This document shows positions 32,437-40,407 of a stretch of DNA of 40,453 nucleotides, piece after piece. A program made the position numbers and the translations under genes. How positions within the stretch are numbered: position 1 is the stretch's first letter; every line of letters starts with the position of its first letter. Source of the stretch: WACF01 sp040880205 (GTDB lineage: Bacteria; Pseudomonadota; Gammaproteobacteria; Pseudomonadales; Cellvibrionaceae); NCBI GenBank assembly GCA_040880205.1, contig JBBDIU010000043.1, positions 1 through 40,453 on the forward strand. The letters run 5' to 3'. A model generated the notes under the pieces. That model was not told the origin of the DNA and ran no database searches. It was given only the letters and a program-made list of their open reading frames with translations.

Positions 32437-33618
32437 TTGTTATACACAGAGTTAAATCGCGCTTTTGGTCGTACTGCAATGCTACTCATTGGTTGGTTTG
32501 CGCTATCTGCCACTACCCAGGCGCAGCAACCGCTAATTCCGGCCCCGCCGCAGTTGGGCGCAACCGGTTATCTCCTGATGGACGCCAACACCGGCAAGGT
32601 GCTGGTGGAGCGCAACACCGATAAATCCCTACCGCCCGCAAGTCTTACCAAAATGATGACCAGCTACATTGTGTCCGGCGAGGTTGCCCGTGGCAATCTG
32701 AGTGAAGACGCCCTGGTCAACATCAGCGTCAAGGCGTGGAGGAAGGGTGGCTCGAAAATGTTTATCCGGGAAGGCACCCAAGTGTCGGTGGAGGATCTGT
32801 TGCGTGGGGTGATCGTGCAATCGGGCAATGATGCCAGTATCGCCCTGGCCGAACACGTGGCGGGCAGCGAGGATGCCTTCGCCGACCTTATGAACCAACA
32901 GGCGGCTCTGTTGGGAATGAGCGGCACGCATTATCGCAACTCGACCGGCTGGCCCGCCGAAGGGCACGTCACTACCGTGCGGGACCTGGCTACACTGGCG
33001 CGAGCGCTGATCCGCGATTACCCCGAACACTACAAGATGTACGCCGAAAAATACTTTACCTATAACGGTATCAATCAGCCCAATCGCAACAAACTTCTGT
33101 TTCGCGATCCCAGCGTGGACGGTATTAAAACCGGGCACACCGAAGAGGCTGGCTATTGTTTGGTGTCCTCGGCGGTCAAGGACGGGATGCGCTTGATTGC
33201 CGTGGTGATGGGGGCGCGATCCGAGGATTCCCGCGCGGCGGAATCACAAAAACTGCTGACTTACGGCTTCCGTTATTATCAAACCCACAAGCTGTACTCA
33301 CCGGGTGACGATATCAACACCGTGCGAGTCTGGTCCGGCATGGCGGACAATCTGGCCCTTGGCGTCAACGAGGATATTTTTCTGACCATTCCCCGGGGCG
33401 CGCAGGAGAACCTGCAAGCCACCATGCACATCGACGATGTCATCAAGGCGCCGATAACGGCGGGTCAGGAACTGGGCAATATCACCGTGGAACTGGACGG
33501 TGAACAGCTGCTGGACGTCCCCTTGGTCGCCAAGCAAGCCGTTGAACAGGCCGGATTTTTTGCGCGCCTGTGGGATGGTATCAAGCTCTTCTTCATGGGT
33601 ATCTTCGGTCTGCTCTAG
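32437..33618 (+). CDS. dacA: D-alanyl-D-alanine carboxypeptidase DacA (PBP5/6)
   Basis: Low-molecular-weight PBP that trims pentapeptides in the periplasm. 393 residues: signal peptide ending TTQAQQ, S-x-x-K in PPASLTKMM, S-x-N in QSGNDASIAL, KTG in GIKTGHTEEAGY. The PBP5 C-terminal beta domain follows, then a C-terminal amphipathic anchor (LWDGIKLFFMGIFGLL). The TTG start at 32437 has an AGGGGGA ribosome site seven bases upstream; the next candidate, ATG 32479, would shorten the signal peptide. Confidence 0.95.
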   Translation: MLYTELNRAFGRTAMLLIGWFALSATTQAQQPLIPAPPQLGATGYLLMDANTGKVLVERNTDKSLPPASLTKMMTSYIVSGEVARGNLSEDALVNISVKAWRKGGSKMFIREGTQVSVEDLLRGVIVQSGNDASIALAEHVAGSEDAFADLMNQQAALLGMSGTHYRNSTGWPAEGHVTTVRDLATLARALIRDYPEHYKMYAEKYFTYNGINQPNRNKLLFRDPSVDGIKTGHTEEAGYCLVSSAVKDGMRLIAVVMGARSEDSRAAESQKLLTYGFRYYQTHKLYSPGDDINTVRVWSGMADNLALGVNEDIFLTIPRGAQENLQATMHIDDVIKAPITAGQELGNITVELDGEQLLDVPLVAKQAVEQAGFFARLWDGIKLFFMGIFGLL

Positions 33619-33724
33619 TTAGTGCCCGTCCAGAAACGACGTTTGTGGACGAGCACTAACGCGGTGCAAGGATGCACCGCCAAAATCGAGCGCCTCGAGC
33701 AAAGAAAATTGCACTTTTTCTTTG
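33618..33724. repeat. Cluster of strong palindromes (REP/MITE-like) between dacA and ybeD
   Basis: Three consecutive dyads. 33618-33660: 15-bp arms (GTTAGTGCCCGTCCA with TGGACGAGCACTAAC, one mismatch) beginning at the last base of the dacA stop. 33661-33680: perfect GCGGTGCA-AGGA-TGCACCGC. 33700-33724: perfect CAAAGAAAA-N7-TTTTCTTTG. The last could be a terminator in either direction. The rest up to 33897 shows nothing else clear. The long first hairpin looks like a dispersed repeat unit. Confidence 0.7.
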
Positions 33725-33897
33725 CGACTCCGCGACACGACAGGGGTGTCATTTCAGGATGGAAACTCTTAGCACAAGCCTGCAAGCACCGCGCAAATCG
33801 CCCATGGGTCGGTTTGCGTCGCCTCCCTGTGATAAACTTCGCCCATCCGGCCCGGTTTCCGGGCCTGCTGCCTTGAGGGCCTGTTGTCGAGGAAGCC

Positions 33898-34170
33898 ATG
33901 TCCAATCCCACGCCGCCGCGCATCGAATTTCCCTGCGATGATTACCCCATAAAGATCATGGGCGATGCCAAGGACGAACTGCACACTTTGGTAGCAACTG
34001 TCATTGAGCGGCATGCGCCGGGCTTTGACCAGACCAGAATCAGTGTGCGCGATAGCCGTAACGGTCGTTACCAATCCATCACGGTATTCATTACCGCCAC
34101 TGGCGAGCCGCAGTTGAAGGCGATTTTCGACGATTTAAAGCAGTCGAAAGCCGTCAAAATGGTGCTGTGA
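33898..34170 (+). CDS. ybeD: YbeD family protein (DUF493)
   Basis: 90-residue cytosolic protein of the DUF493/YbeD family, an ACT-like fold with no established activity, almost always between dacA and lipB. Features: RIEFPCDDYPIKIMGDAKDEL at the start and SRNGRYQSITVFITATGEPQL with a C-terminal helix. The ATG at 33898 is the first base position after a long noncoding palindrome region. The stop overlaps the lipB start (TGATG). Confidence 0.93.
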   Translation: MSNPTPPRIEFPCDDYPIKIMGDAKDELHTLVATVIERHAPGFDQTRISVRDSRNGRYQSITVFITATGEPQLKAIFDDLKQSKAVKMVL

Positions 34171-34880
34171 TGACCTCGCGGACTCTACTGGCGCGCGACC
34201 TGGGTATGGAAAGCTACTTACCCGTGTGGCGGCGGATGAGCGCCTTTACCAACCATCGCGATTCAAAAACCGACGATGAAATCTGGTTGGTGGAGCACCC
34301 AGCGGTTTTTACCCTGGGCCAAGCCGGTCGCCGCGAGCACGTATTAAGCCCCGGGGATATTCCCGTACTGTCCTGTGACCGCGGCGGGCAGGTCACTTAT
34401 CATGGTCCTGGCCAACTGGTGGCCTATCCCTTGCTGGACCTGCAGCGGCTGAGAATCGGTGTTCGGGCCTTGGTCGAACTGATGGAAGAAACCATCATCC
34501 AGACACTGGCTAGCTTCGATGTCGTGGCCCAACGAAAACCTGGCGCGCCCGGTGTCTACGTGGGCGAGGCAAAAATTGCCGCGCTCGGCCTGCGCATACG
34601 GCGGGGCTGCAGCTTTCACGGCGTGAGTTTAAACGTCGCCATGAACCTGGAGCCGTTTCAACGCATCAATCCCTGCGGTTATGCCGGCCTGCAAGTAACC
34701 CAAATGCGGGCGCTAATGCCGGACGGGACGACACCGTCGGTGACCGATCTTGCCCCCAAGCTGGTGGATATTTTTAGTGGGCTGTTGGGCTCGCGTGCGT
34801 GCTGGGCGTCGCCGGGAGAAATTCAAACGGAACCACCGCGTTCCCAAACCGACCGCACATCCCAAGTTCAACTGAAGTGA
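34170..34880 (+). CDS. lipB: Octanoyltransferase LipB
   Basis: Transfers octanoyl from acyl carrier protein to lipoyl domains, first step of lipoate synthesis. 236 residues; motifs VTYHGPGQLVAYPLLDL, KIAALGLRIRRGCSFHG (catalytic Lys in the GEAKIAALG segment) and the catalytic cysteine in INPCGYAG. The start is ATG 34170 overlapping the ybeD stop; a GTG one codon earlier is possible. The last 25 residues are polar and probably disordered. Confidence 0.95.
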   Translation: MTSRTLLARDLGMESYLPVWRRMSAFTNHRDSKTDDEIWLVEHPAVFTLGQAGRREHVLSPGDIPVLSCDRGGQVTYHGPGQLVAYPLLDLQRLRIGVRALVELMEETIIQTLASFDVVAQRKPGAPGVYVGEAKIAALGLRIRRGCSFHGVSLNVAMNLEPFQRINPCGYAGLQVTQMRALMPDGTTPSVTDLAPKLVDIFSGLLGSRACWASPGEIQTEPPRSQTDRTSQVQLK

Positions 34881-34885
34881 GCAAA

Positions 34886-35872
34886 ATGACACATATTTCC
34901 GAAAATGGCGTGCCCGTGAAACGCAGCCGCCGTCGAGTTCGCGGCGAGAAGTTGCGCGACGCGGACAAGGTGGAAAACATCCCGGTCAAGGTTATCGCCA
35001 GCGATCAACTGCTGCGCAAGCCCGACTGGATTCGGGTCAAGGTACCGGCATCGCCGGCGGTGGAACGGATCAAAAAAATTCTGCGCAAAAACGGCTTGGC
35101 CAGCGTGTGCGAAGAGGCCAGTTGTCCCAATCTGGGCGAATGCTTTTCCGGCGGTACTGCCACCTTCATGGTTATGGGCGATATCTGCACCCGCCGCTGT
35201 CCTTTCTGCGATGTGGGCCACGGCAAACCCAATCCTCTCGACCCCGAGGAGCCGCGTCATCTGGCCGAGGCCATCGCCGAAATGCAACTCAAATACGTCG
35301 TTATCACCTCCGTGGACCGCGACGACCTGCGCGATGGCGGTGCCGCGCATTTCGCCACTTGCATCCGCGAAGCGCGCGTCCACTCACCCAACTTGAAAGT
35401 GGAAGTGCTTACCCCCGACTTTCGCGGGCGCATGAACGAAGCGCTAAAGGAATTCGAATTGGATGCGCCGGATGTTTTCAATCACAATCTGGAAACCGTG
35501 CCGCGTCTGTATCGCCAGGCGCGTCCCGGTGCCAACTACCGCTGGTCCTTGGAGTTGCTGCAGGAATACAAACAGCGCCGCCCCGACGTAATCACCAAGT
35601 CGGGGCTGATGGTGGGCCTGGGGGAAACCAAGGAAGAAATATTTGATGTTATGGAGGATTTGCGCGGCCACCAGGTGGACATGCTCACCATCGGCCAATA
35701 CCTGCAGCCTTCGCGCGATCATCTGCCGGTGGCCCGCTACGTCCACCCGGATGAATTCGCCGAATACGAGCAGCGTGCCAGAGAACTGGGCTTCGCCCAC
35801 GCCGCCTGCGGCCCCTTGGTGCGATCGTCCTACCACGCCGACAAACAGGCTCAGGGCGAAGTGGTTCGTTAA
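34886..35872 (+). CDS. lipA: Lipoyl synthase LipA
   Basis: Radical SAM enzyme that inserts two sulfurs into octanoyl groups. 328 residues from ATG 34886; the frame is open upstream into lipB but the extra part is not conserved. The auxiliary cluster cysteines C-x4-C-x5-C appear in CEEASCPNLGEC, the radical SAM C-x3-C-x2-C in CTRRCPFC, plus TSVDRDDLRDGGA and the C-terminal RSSYHAD with the cluster-binding serine. Ends the conserved wall/lipoate block. Confidence 0.96.
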   Translation: MTHISENGVPVKRSRRRVRGEKLRDADKVENIPVKVIASDQLLRKPDWIRVKVPASPAVERIKKILRKNGLASVCEEASCPNLGECFSGGTATFMVMGDICTRRCPFCDVGHGKPNPLDPEEPRHLAEAIAEMQLKYVVITSVDRDDLRDGGAAHFATCIREARVHSPNLKVEVLTPDFRGRMNEALKEFELDAPDVFNHNLETVPRLYRQARPGANYRWSLELLQEYKQRRPDVITKSGLMVGLGETKEEIFDVMEDLRGHQVDMLTIGQYLQPSRDHLPVARYVHPDEFAEYEQRARELGFAHAACGPLVRSSYHADKQAQGEVVR

Positions 35873-35934
35873 GCGGAATCCGCTGCAAATAACGCAGCTT
35901 CTCCGATGTCCGCGACGCCAAGCCTTCGTCAGCG

Positions 35935-36513
35935 CTATCCTTGTGCAACGATCTCCATCAGTTTGCTGACCGTATTCCAATTCCGGGCCGTCACCGGAGC
36001 GCCCAGGCATTTCTCCACATTAGCCACCAATTTCGAGCGGCCGATACCATCCGGCGCATACAAATAAAACACGGTCCTGTTCAGTTTGAATTTCTCGGAC
36101 TCGGTTTTCAAAGCCTCGAGACGCTCGAGATCCGGGGCTGTCGAAAGCGAATCCAGGAAAAAGAAATGCAGGGCCCTTGCATCCTTGTTATCAAAGGGAT
36201 TGCTTTTAATGGCATTTTTTAGTCCCTTAACATCAAGCAATAATACTTTCGGCTCAAATTTGAATTTCTTTAAAATTCTCTGGCCAATTTCCTCGGCCAA
36301 CTTGTCCTTCTGTTTTTTATGGCTTCGAAATACTACATTGCCGCTTTGAATGTAGGTTTCTACATTTTCGCAGCCCAGATCGCCAAGAATGGCGCTGAGC
36401 TCCTTCATCGGCAAAGTATTTCTGCCGCCAACATTAATGCCGCGAAAGAGAGCAACGTAGGTAGTCGCGGGGGCTCCGTTCTGTTTTAGTTTGGGCGACC
36501 GACCCTGTGTCAC
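35935..36513 (-). CDS. DUF1697 family protein
   Basis: 192-residue cytosolic protein with the DUF1697 signature YVALFRGINVGGRNTLPMKEL near the N-terminus, VETYIQSGNVVF and the C-terminal ARNWNTVSKLMEI. The family is of unknown function. Base composition is a little more AT-rich than the preceding lipA gene. The ATG at 36513 is 71 bp after the stop of the HxlR-type regulator, in the same direction, so co-transcription is possible. Confidence 0.85.
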   Translation of the reverse strand: MTQGRSPKLKQNGAPATTYVALFRGINVGGRNTLPMKELSAILGDLGCENVETYIQSGNVVFRSHKKQKDKLAEEIGQRILKKFKFEPKVLLLDVKGLKNAIKSNPFDNKDARALHFFFLDSLSTAPDLERLEALKTESEKFKLNRTVFYLYAPDGIGRSKLVANVEKCLGAPVTARNWNTVSKLMEIVAQG

Positions 36514-36583
36514 TTCCAGGCCGTTCCGGCACGTTCGCTGGGGTGAAAGCGTGTAACTGCCTCGGTGTACAATGATTGCGATC

Positions 36584-37288
36584 TCAGGAAGTCGGGTCGC
36601 TGCGCAGGGATGCCTCGCCGAGTCGGGCCAATGGACTGCCTTGGAGCCACCCCGGCAACCGTTTGCGCAACGCGTCGCTACCCAGGACGTCTAGTTCACG
36701 GGAGGATTCCGCATCCGCCAATGTTCGTCGGCGGAGCCACACGTCAGTCAATACTCGCACGCTGGTTTTAAGCAGCAAATCCACCTCATGACCCGGATCT
36801 TCCATGCACAAATCGGTTTGGCCGTCCTCCGACACCAGCCACCAGTCCCGGCGGTTTTCCGGTGCATCGGAGAACTGAATCTGCAAAACAACCCGCTCCC
36901 GCGGAAACTCCGCAAGATCCACTCCGCGGCGAATATCCCACATGAGCAAACCCACGTCGAAATCGTCCTCGCCCATGGGGCTGCCGACCCAGCGGTGGCC
37001 CCAAGTCCCCATGAACTCCACCATGGGCCGCAATTCCTCGCCGGCACGGGTTAAGACGTAAGCTTGGGTGCCGTCAGCCCCAGTTACACGCTGTACCACC
37101 TCCGCTGCCACCAATTGCCGGAGGCGGCGGGATAGCAGTGTTGGCGACATCAGCGGGAGTCCGCGCCGCAAATCATTGAAGCGCTGGCTACCAGCACTAA
37201 GCTCCCGCACCAGAATCATGGTCCAGCGCTCGCACAGCAGCTCGGCGGCCTTGGCCAGCGGGCAGAATTGCCCATAACCTTTACTCAT
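36584..37288 (-). CDS. HxlR-type regulator with C-terminal SCP2-like domain
   Basis: 234 residues from ATG 37288 (SKGYGQFCPLAKAAELLCER). N-terminal HxlR winged helix (about 5-100: WTMILVRELSAGSQRFNDLR, SPTLLSRRLRQLVAAEVVQR) with a cysteine at residue 8, the position where HxlR redox sensors such as HypR and YodB carry their reactive thiol. The C-terminal half (about 110-230) contains DLCMEDPGHEVDLLLKTSVRV, an SCP2/sterol-carrier-like pattern, so the protein is longer than a plain HxlR regulator. Divergent from the truncated haemoglobin across a 17-bp palindrome. Confidence 0.85.
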   Translation of the reverse strand: MSKGYGQFCPLAKAAELLCERWTMILVRELSAGSQRFNDLRRGLPLMSPTLLSRRLRQLVAAEVVQRVTGADGTQAYVLTRAGEELRPMVEFMGTWGHRWVGSPMGEDDFDVGLLMWDIRRGVDLAEFPRERVVLQIQFSDAPENRRDWWLVSEDGQTDLCMEDPGHEVDLLLKTSVRVLTDVWLRRRTLADAESSRELDVLGSDALRKRLPGWLQGSPLARLGEASLRSDPTS

Positions 37289-37323
37289 GGGGTGCAGTGT
37301 AAAGCCGGATGGTGCCCGACACC

Positions 37324-37340
37324 AGTACAGATCGTGTACT
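37324..37340. promoter_or_regulatory. Palindromic operator between the HxlR gene and the haemoglobin gene
   Basis: AGTACA-GATCG-TGTACT, perfect 6-bp arms. It lies in the divergent intergenic region; HxlR-family regulators bind AGTAC/GTACT-type dyads, so this is its likely site. A TATACA -10-like box for the haemoglobin gene follows at 37370. Confidence 0.55.
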
Positions 37341-37426
37341 AGCCGCCTGTTTGTTCCAGCGCTAGTCTTATACATGCACACCGAGGGGAGTGCTTGAATT
37401 CAGTATTCGATTAGAGGAGAGGCGCA

Positions 37427-37798
37427 ATGAGCACACTTTACGAACGACTTGGTGAGGCGACCGGAATAGCCACCCTGGTGGACGACATCATCGAAACACA
37501 CATGAATAACCCCACCATTAGCGGTCACTTCTTGCCCTACCGCGAGCGACCGGAAGATCTGGCGAAGGCCAAGGCTCACCTGCGTAATTTCCTGGGCTCC
37601 GGCAGCGGTGGCCCGGAAGACTACACCGGCCGCAGCATGCCTGAAACACATCGTGGCATGAACATCAGCGCGGCGGAGTACTTAGCGGCGGTTGATGACA
37701 TCATGCTAGTCCTGGAGCAACACGAGAAAGACGAGCAAACCAAAAAGGATGTGCTGGCAATTGCCTATTCACTGAAGGACGAAATTATCCATAAATAG
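37427..37798 (+). CDS. Group 1 truncated haemoglobin
   Basis: 123-residue 2-on-2 globin. Features: TLYERLGEATGIATLVDDIIETHMNNPTI at the N-terminus (glycine-containing loop and B-helix), FLGSGSGGPEDYTGRSM (the EF glycine motif) and proximal His in PETHRGMNIS. Such globins bind O2 or NO and are linked to NO detoxification or redox sensing. Ribosome site AGAGGAGAGG before the ATG at 37427. The divergent HxlR gene and the shared palindrome suggest redox/NO-responsive control. A hairpin terminator follows. Confidence 0.9.
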   Translation: MSTLYERLGEATGIATLVDDIIETHMNNPTISGHFLPYRERPEDLAKAKAHLRNFLGSGSGGPEDYTGRSMPETHRGMNISAAEYLAAVDDIMLVLEQHEKDEQTKKDVLAIAYSLKDEIIHK

Positions 37799-37821
37799 CG
37801 TCAGAGAGCGACCTGGGGCGA

Positions 37822-37862
37822 GGTTTGCGAGCGATACACCGTCGGGGCTCGCAACCTTTCGC
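37822..37862 (+). terminator. Terminator of the haemoglobin gene
   Basis: GGTTTGCGAGC (37822-37832) pairs with GCTCGCAACC (37847-37856) with one bulged T, followed by TTT. Good stem, short T-tract. Confidence 0.55.
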
Positions 37863-37982
37863 ATGCGTTTCAAGCGCCGTTGCGCTATATGGATATTTGG
37901 TTGGCCAGCAATTCGATTCGGCGCTTGCGCCGCCACATCCGAGGCCAGCCGAGAGCTTCCGATGAAAAACTTCGCGACGCGC

Positions 37983-38354
37983 TTACTTGCGTTCTTTTGC
38001 GGTGAACTTCTTTATAAAATCACTGATTGTGTATTCGGACAAATCCTTGAACTCACCAGCGTCGTAAAACCGGCCATAGCAAGTTGGGCAGCTCTCAAAC
38101 CATATGTGCGTTTGTTTCGCGTCCACCATTCTCAACATCTTGCTATTCGGGCACACCGGACAACTGATATGGCCGATTTCATTATATTTCTTGCCAATTT
38201 CGGGGTCCCCGACGTCCACGCCATCCGCAATGTCCATCAAGTCTTCATGCTCCAACATGTCCAGCCATAAACCTTTGCATTGCAAACACCGCTCGACATC
38301 ACCGAAAGGCGTATTTAGTTGTTTGAAATCTGAATTACATTTTGGACACTTCAT
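37983..38354 (-). CDS. Tandem zf-TFIIB-like zinc-ribbon protein
   Basis: 123 residues from ATG 38354 with GGAGG just upstream; the reading frame is open 21 codons further but without support. First zinc ribbon: CPKC at residues 3-6, CLQC near residue 23, then GLWLD. Second ribbon CPVC and CPTC, followed by the acidic tail GRFYDAGEF. Zf-TFIIB-type ribbon proteins are widespread and mostly uncharacterised. Codon use is AT-richer than the housekeeping genes. It is in the same direction as the cassette genes to its right and could be the last cassette, but no clear attC adjoins it. Confidence 0.8.
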   Translation of the reverse strand: MKCPKCNSDFKQLNTPFGDVERCLQCKGLWLDMLEHEDLMDIADGVDVGDPEIGKKYNEIGHISCPVCPNSKMLRMVDAKQTHIWFESCPTCYGRFYDAGEFKDLSEYTISDFIKKFTAKERK

Positions 38355-38530
38355 AGCTTCCTCCAAATGGATGCATGTATATTTTAGCCAGATCCGCTTC
38401 CTAAGTGTTGTGTGCAATTTTTGATAATTACATCTGAGTAGTTATTCAAAGGTAATCATTCGCAGTACGTTCAAACCTAAAGTTATGACGCTGGTAGAGG
38501 ATCAATCGGTAATCGAATGTGTCGGAATAA

Positions 38531-38881
38531 TTACTGTACCTCGTTGTAGTAAACGGGTTTGGCGCTTGCGTACATGGCTACAAGCTTCTCCGGTAGAACG
38601 CCGCCCGGCTTGGGTGGCCCCAATAGAACAGCGAGTTGCCTTATGTGTTCGTTAAGATCGTTTTCAGTCTCCCATTGCTCGTAAAGCACGAACTCTGTCG
38701 GGTCATCCTGTCGCTGATTGAATGAATCAGAAATACAGCCCTTTCGTTTGCCTCGTGTCTCTTTGGTCAGTAAGCTGGCTGTTTCGAGAAACTCATCGAG
38801 ATACTCCTCTTTGACCTTCGCGGCGAACACCGATTTTGATATCAATAAAGCGATAAGAGATAGTAGCAGCGTACGCGTCAT
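38531..38881 (-). CDS. Exported antibiotic-biosynthesis-monooxygenase-like (ABM) protein, cassette gene
   Basis: 116 residues with a signal peptide (LLLSLIALLISKSVFAA) and then a dimeric ferredoxin-like ABM fold: EYLDEFLETASLLTKETRG, CISDSFNQRQDDPTEFVLYEQW and HIRQLAVLLGPPKP. ABM proteins degrade or oxidise quinols and polyketides or act as regulators; an exported form is unusual. Small, single gene, AT-rich, flanked upstream by an attC-like site with the core 38 bp before the start, in the orientation of the neighbouring units. This points to an integron cassette. Confidence 0.8.
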   Translation of the reverse strand: MTRTLLLSLIALLISKSVFAAKVKEEYLDEFLETASLLTKETRGKRKGCISDSFNQRQDDPTEFVLYEQWETENDLNEHIRQLAVLLGPPKPGGVLPEKLVAMYASAKPVYYNEVQ

Positions 38882-38910
38882 GGGGGTGTTCCGAAGTTTG
38901 TCTTAGCACC

Positions 38911-39102
38911 CAATAACGCCTAAAGCGCCATTAGGTTTACAGCGATCCGCCAAATAATTCAGTTTGATAGAGAAGTTCTATCGCGCCGCCGTGTCGATGC
39001 TGATTGTTGAACCTTAGGCCTTCAAAACAGACAACAAGTGCAACCACTATAAAAATGTTGGCACATATAGACTTATTTATACTGCGCCCCTTGCCGTTAA
39101 TA
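38911..39102 (-). other. attC-like recombination site (long, boundary uncertain)
   Basis: In cassette (minus) orientation it ends GGCGCTTTAGGCGTTATTG (38911-38929), a typical L'-R' half with core GTTATTG. Matching inverse cores are TTAAC at 39096 (better complementarity, 192 bp) and GTTCAAC at 39006-39012 (102 bp). It lies between two cassette-like genes. Confidence 0.5.
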
Positions 39103-39110
39103 CATAACGC

Positions 39111-39728
39111 TCAGCAAATCGGCGGAGGCGCGTCAGTGCCCGAGTTGCGCTGCTCGTTAAATGTCTGCATGCGCTTTAGTGAAATACCCGATATTTTTAT
39201 AAGACTGTTTTGTTCACCTTCAACTTCCCAATAAGAGACTATTAACCCTAATATCGGATCATCTGTTCCTGGAATATTGGCCACATGTGTGATTTCCGTC
39301 ATATTCCCATCGATATTTTTGTCGGTTTGTACAAATTTTGTATTCCATGCTTGAGCATAGCCCGCCATTAACTTTTTAAGGGTATTATTAGCCGCTCCTC
39401 TATCCACTCCCACACCGTAAATGGAGCAGAGGTTTTTTTCTCCAAAAGAAACCACAAACTGAGACAAGGAACTGCCGACCAAAAAGACTCTGTCATTTGG
39501 ATTAACACGGTACGGATCCGCGCTTTTAGTTTTATTTTCACCATGAGAATAAGAATCCATCCAATCAATGGATTTTTCATAGTCCGTATATATTTTTAAG
39601 CAAAGTTCATCAAAAAATGTAACTGCGCCTACTGCGTTAAACTCCCCCATCTTTTCCTCTGGCACCTGGGCGAATACTGATAGGCAAATTAGAAAGAGAA
39701 TAAAACAGATAAATAATTTATATCGCAT
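39111..39728 (-). CDS. Exported hypothetical protein, cassette gene
   Basis: 205 residues. Signal peptide CFILFLICLSVFAQ, then a mixed alpha/beta mature part of about 185 residues with a few cysteines (ELCLKIYTDY, KNLCSIYG and the C-terminal PPPIC). AT-rich and codon-biased unlike the flanking chromosomal genes, with no clear family. The stop codon TGA is followed at once by an attC-like site; the start follows AGGA six to seven bases upstream, about 20 bp from the previous attC core. Single-gene, short-leader layout fits an integron cassette. Could be a secreted virulence or stress factor; no function claimed. Confidence 0.75.
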   Translation of the reverse strand: MRYKLFICFILFLICLSVFAQVPEEKMGEFNAVGAVTFFDELCLKIYTDYEKSIDWMDSYSHGENKTKSADPYRVNPNDRVFLVGSSLSQFVVSFGEKNLCSIYGVGVDRGAANNTLKKLMAGYAQAWNTKFVQTDKNIDGNMTEITHVANIPGTDDPILGLIVSYWEVEGEQNSLIKISGISLKRMQTFNEQRNSGTDAPPPIC

Positions 39729-39743
39729 GTGTTTTCCTGCTTA

Positions 39744-39839
39744 CGTGTACCGCCGCCAGCCACCGCGAGCGAAACATCGTGTAGCGAGTCGAGGCGGCGC
39801 GTTTTTTTGTGCTACCGGTGTTGGCTGGCTTTGTTATAC
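39744..39839 (-). other. attC-like recombination site, 96 bp
   Basis: In cassette orientation it begins GTATAAC (39839-39833) two bases after the stop of the HIT gene, has the left arm AGCCAGCCAACACCGG and the right arm GCGGTGGCTGGC, and ends GGTACACG, a degenerate core. On the plus strand the inner dyad with seven Ts also resembles a terminator. Confidence 0.6.
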
Positions 39840-39841
39840 AT

Positions 39842-40318
39842 TTACACTAACTCCGCTAACTCCGCCATTTTGACATATTTTAGCTCTGTTAATATTTCAC
39901 CTATTTTTTCTCTTAGAGCGACAATTTGTTCTTGAGTGAATGACTCTAAATGACCTTGATAGATAGGATGCCCCTGTGGAAACAGCGAAATATGCTCACC
40001 TCTTATTTGATGGATTTGCACTTTTGACCGACCAAAGAAGTGCAAATGCATTTTAGCGCCATCTGGTTGATCTATCCCCCAATTTCCTAAGTCTTCATAA
40101 TTCATTCTTTCTATGTCCAAAACCTCATACATAGCCCTTCCAACAGCCATGCTAATTCTCATAAAATCAATAGCTTCTTGATAGTTTAAATTAGATCTAT
40201 CGGTTACAGGTTCTTTCTTAAACAAGATAAGATGCCCGCCATCCTTCCTACAATTTAGCGGCGAAGGAGGACTAACAACCTTGAAATACTTATCTTCGTA
40301 AACGAAATTATTATCCAT
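39842..40318 (-). CDS. HIT-like (histidine triad) family protein, cassette gene
   Basis: 158 residues. KMHLHFFGRSK near residue 89 resembles the histidine-triad signature H-x-H-x-x, with an upstream lid region GGHLILFKKEPVTDR and NYQEAIDFMRISM. HIT proteins hydrolyse or transfer nucleoside phosphates, but the triad is incomplete by eye, so activity is uncertain. AT-rich; no strong ribosome site. Its start lies about 20 bp after an attC core site (GTTATAC in cassette orientation) and its stop two bases before the next attC, an exact cassette layout. Confidence 0.75.
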   Translation of the reverse strand: MDNNFVYEDKYFKVVSPPSPLNCRKDGGHLILFKKEPVTDRSNLNYQEAIDFMRISMAVGRAMYEVLDIERMNYEDLGNWGIDQPDGAKMHLHFFGRSKVQIHQIRGEHISLFPQGHPIYQGHLESFTQEQIVALREKIGEILTELKYVKMAELAELV

Positions 40319-40337
40319 TGTTCATGTGAGCCTATGT

Positions 40338-40407
40338 GTATAACGCTCGCAACACCGGACAATTTGGAGCAAAGTGGAAAATTGTTCCGAGTGCTTGCGC
40401 TTGTATG
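40338..40407 (-). other. attC site, 70 bp
   Basis: Imperfect palindrome in cassette orientation: an inverse core region (CATACAA), arms GCGCAAGCAC and GTGTTGCGAGC, inner arms AACAATTTTCC and AAATTGTCCG, and ending GCGTTATAC. The core GTTATAC lies about 20 bp before the HIT gene start. This is the best-formed attC of the three. Confidence 0.7.

Noticed and set aside
33622..33941. Overlapping short frames in the palindrome cluster
   Set aside because: They translate hairpin repeats, have no ribosome sites and overlap each other on both strands.
37863..38270. 135-codon plus-strand frame over the zinc-ribbon gene
   Set aside because: The minus strand has paired CxxC ribbons and a good ribosome site; the plus frame has neither.
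39750..39807. Plus-strand intrinsic terminator (GC dyad followed by seven Ts)
   Set aside because: No plus-strand gene ends here, and the dyad is better explained as part of the attC-like site.
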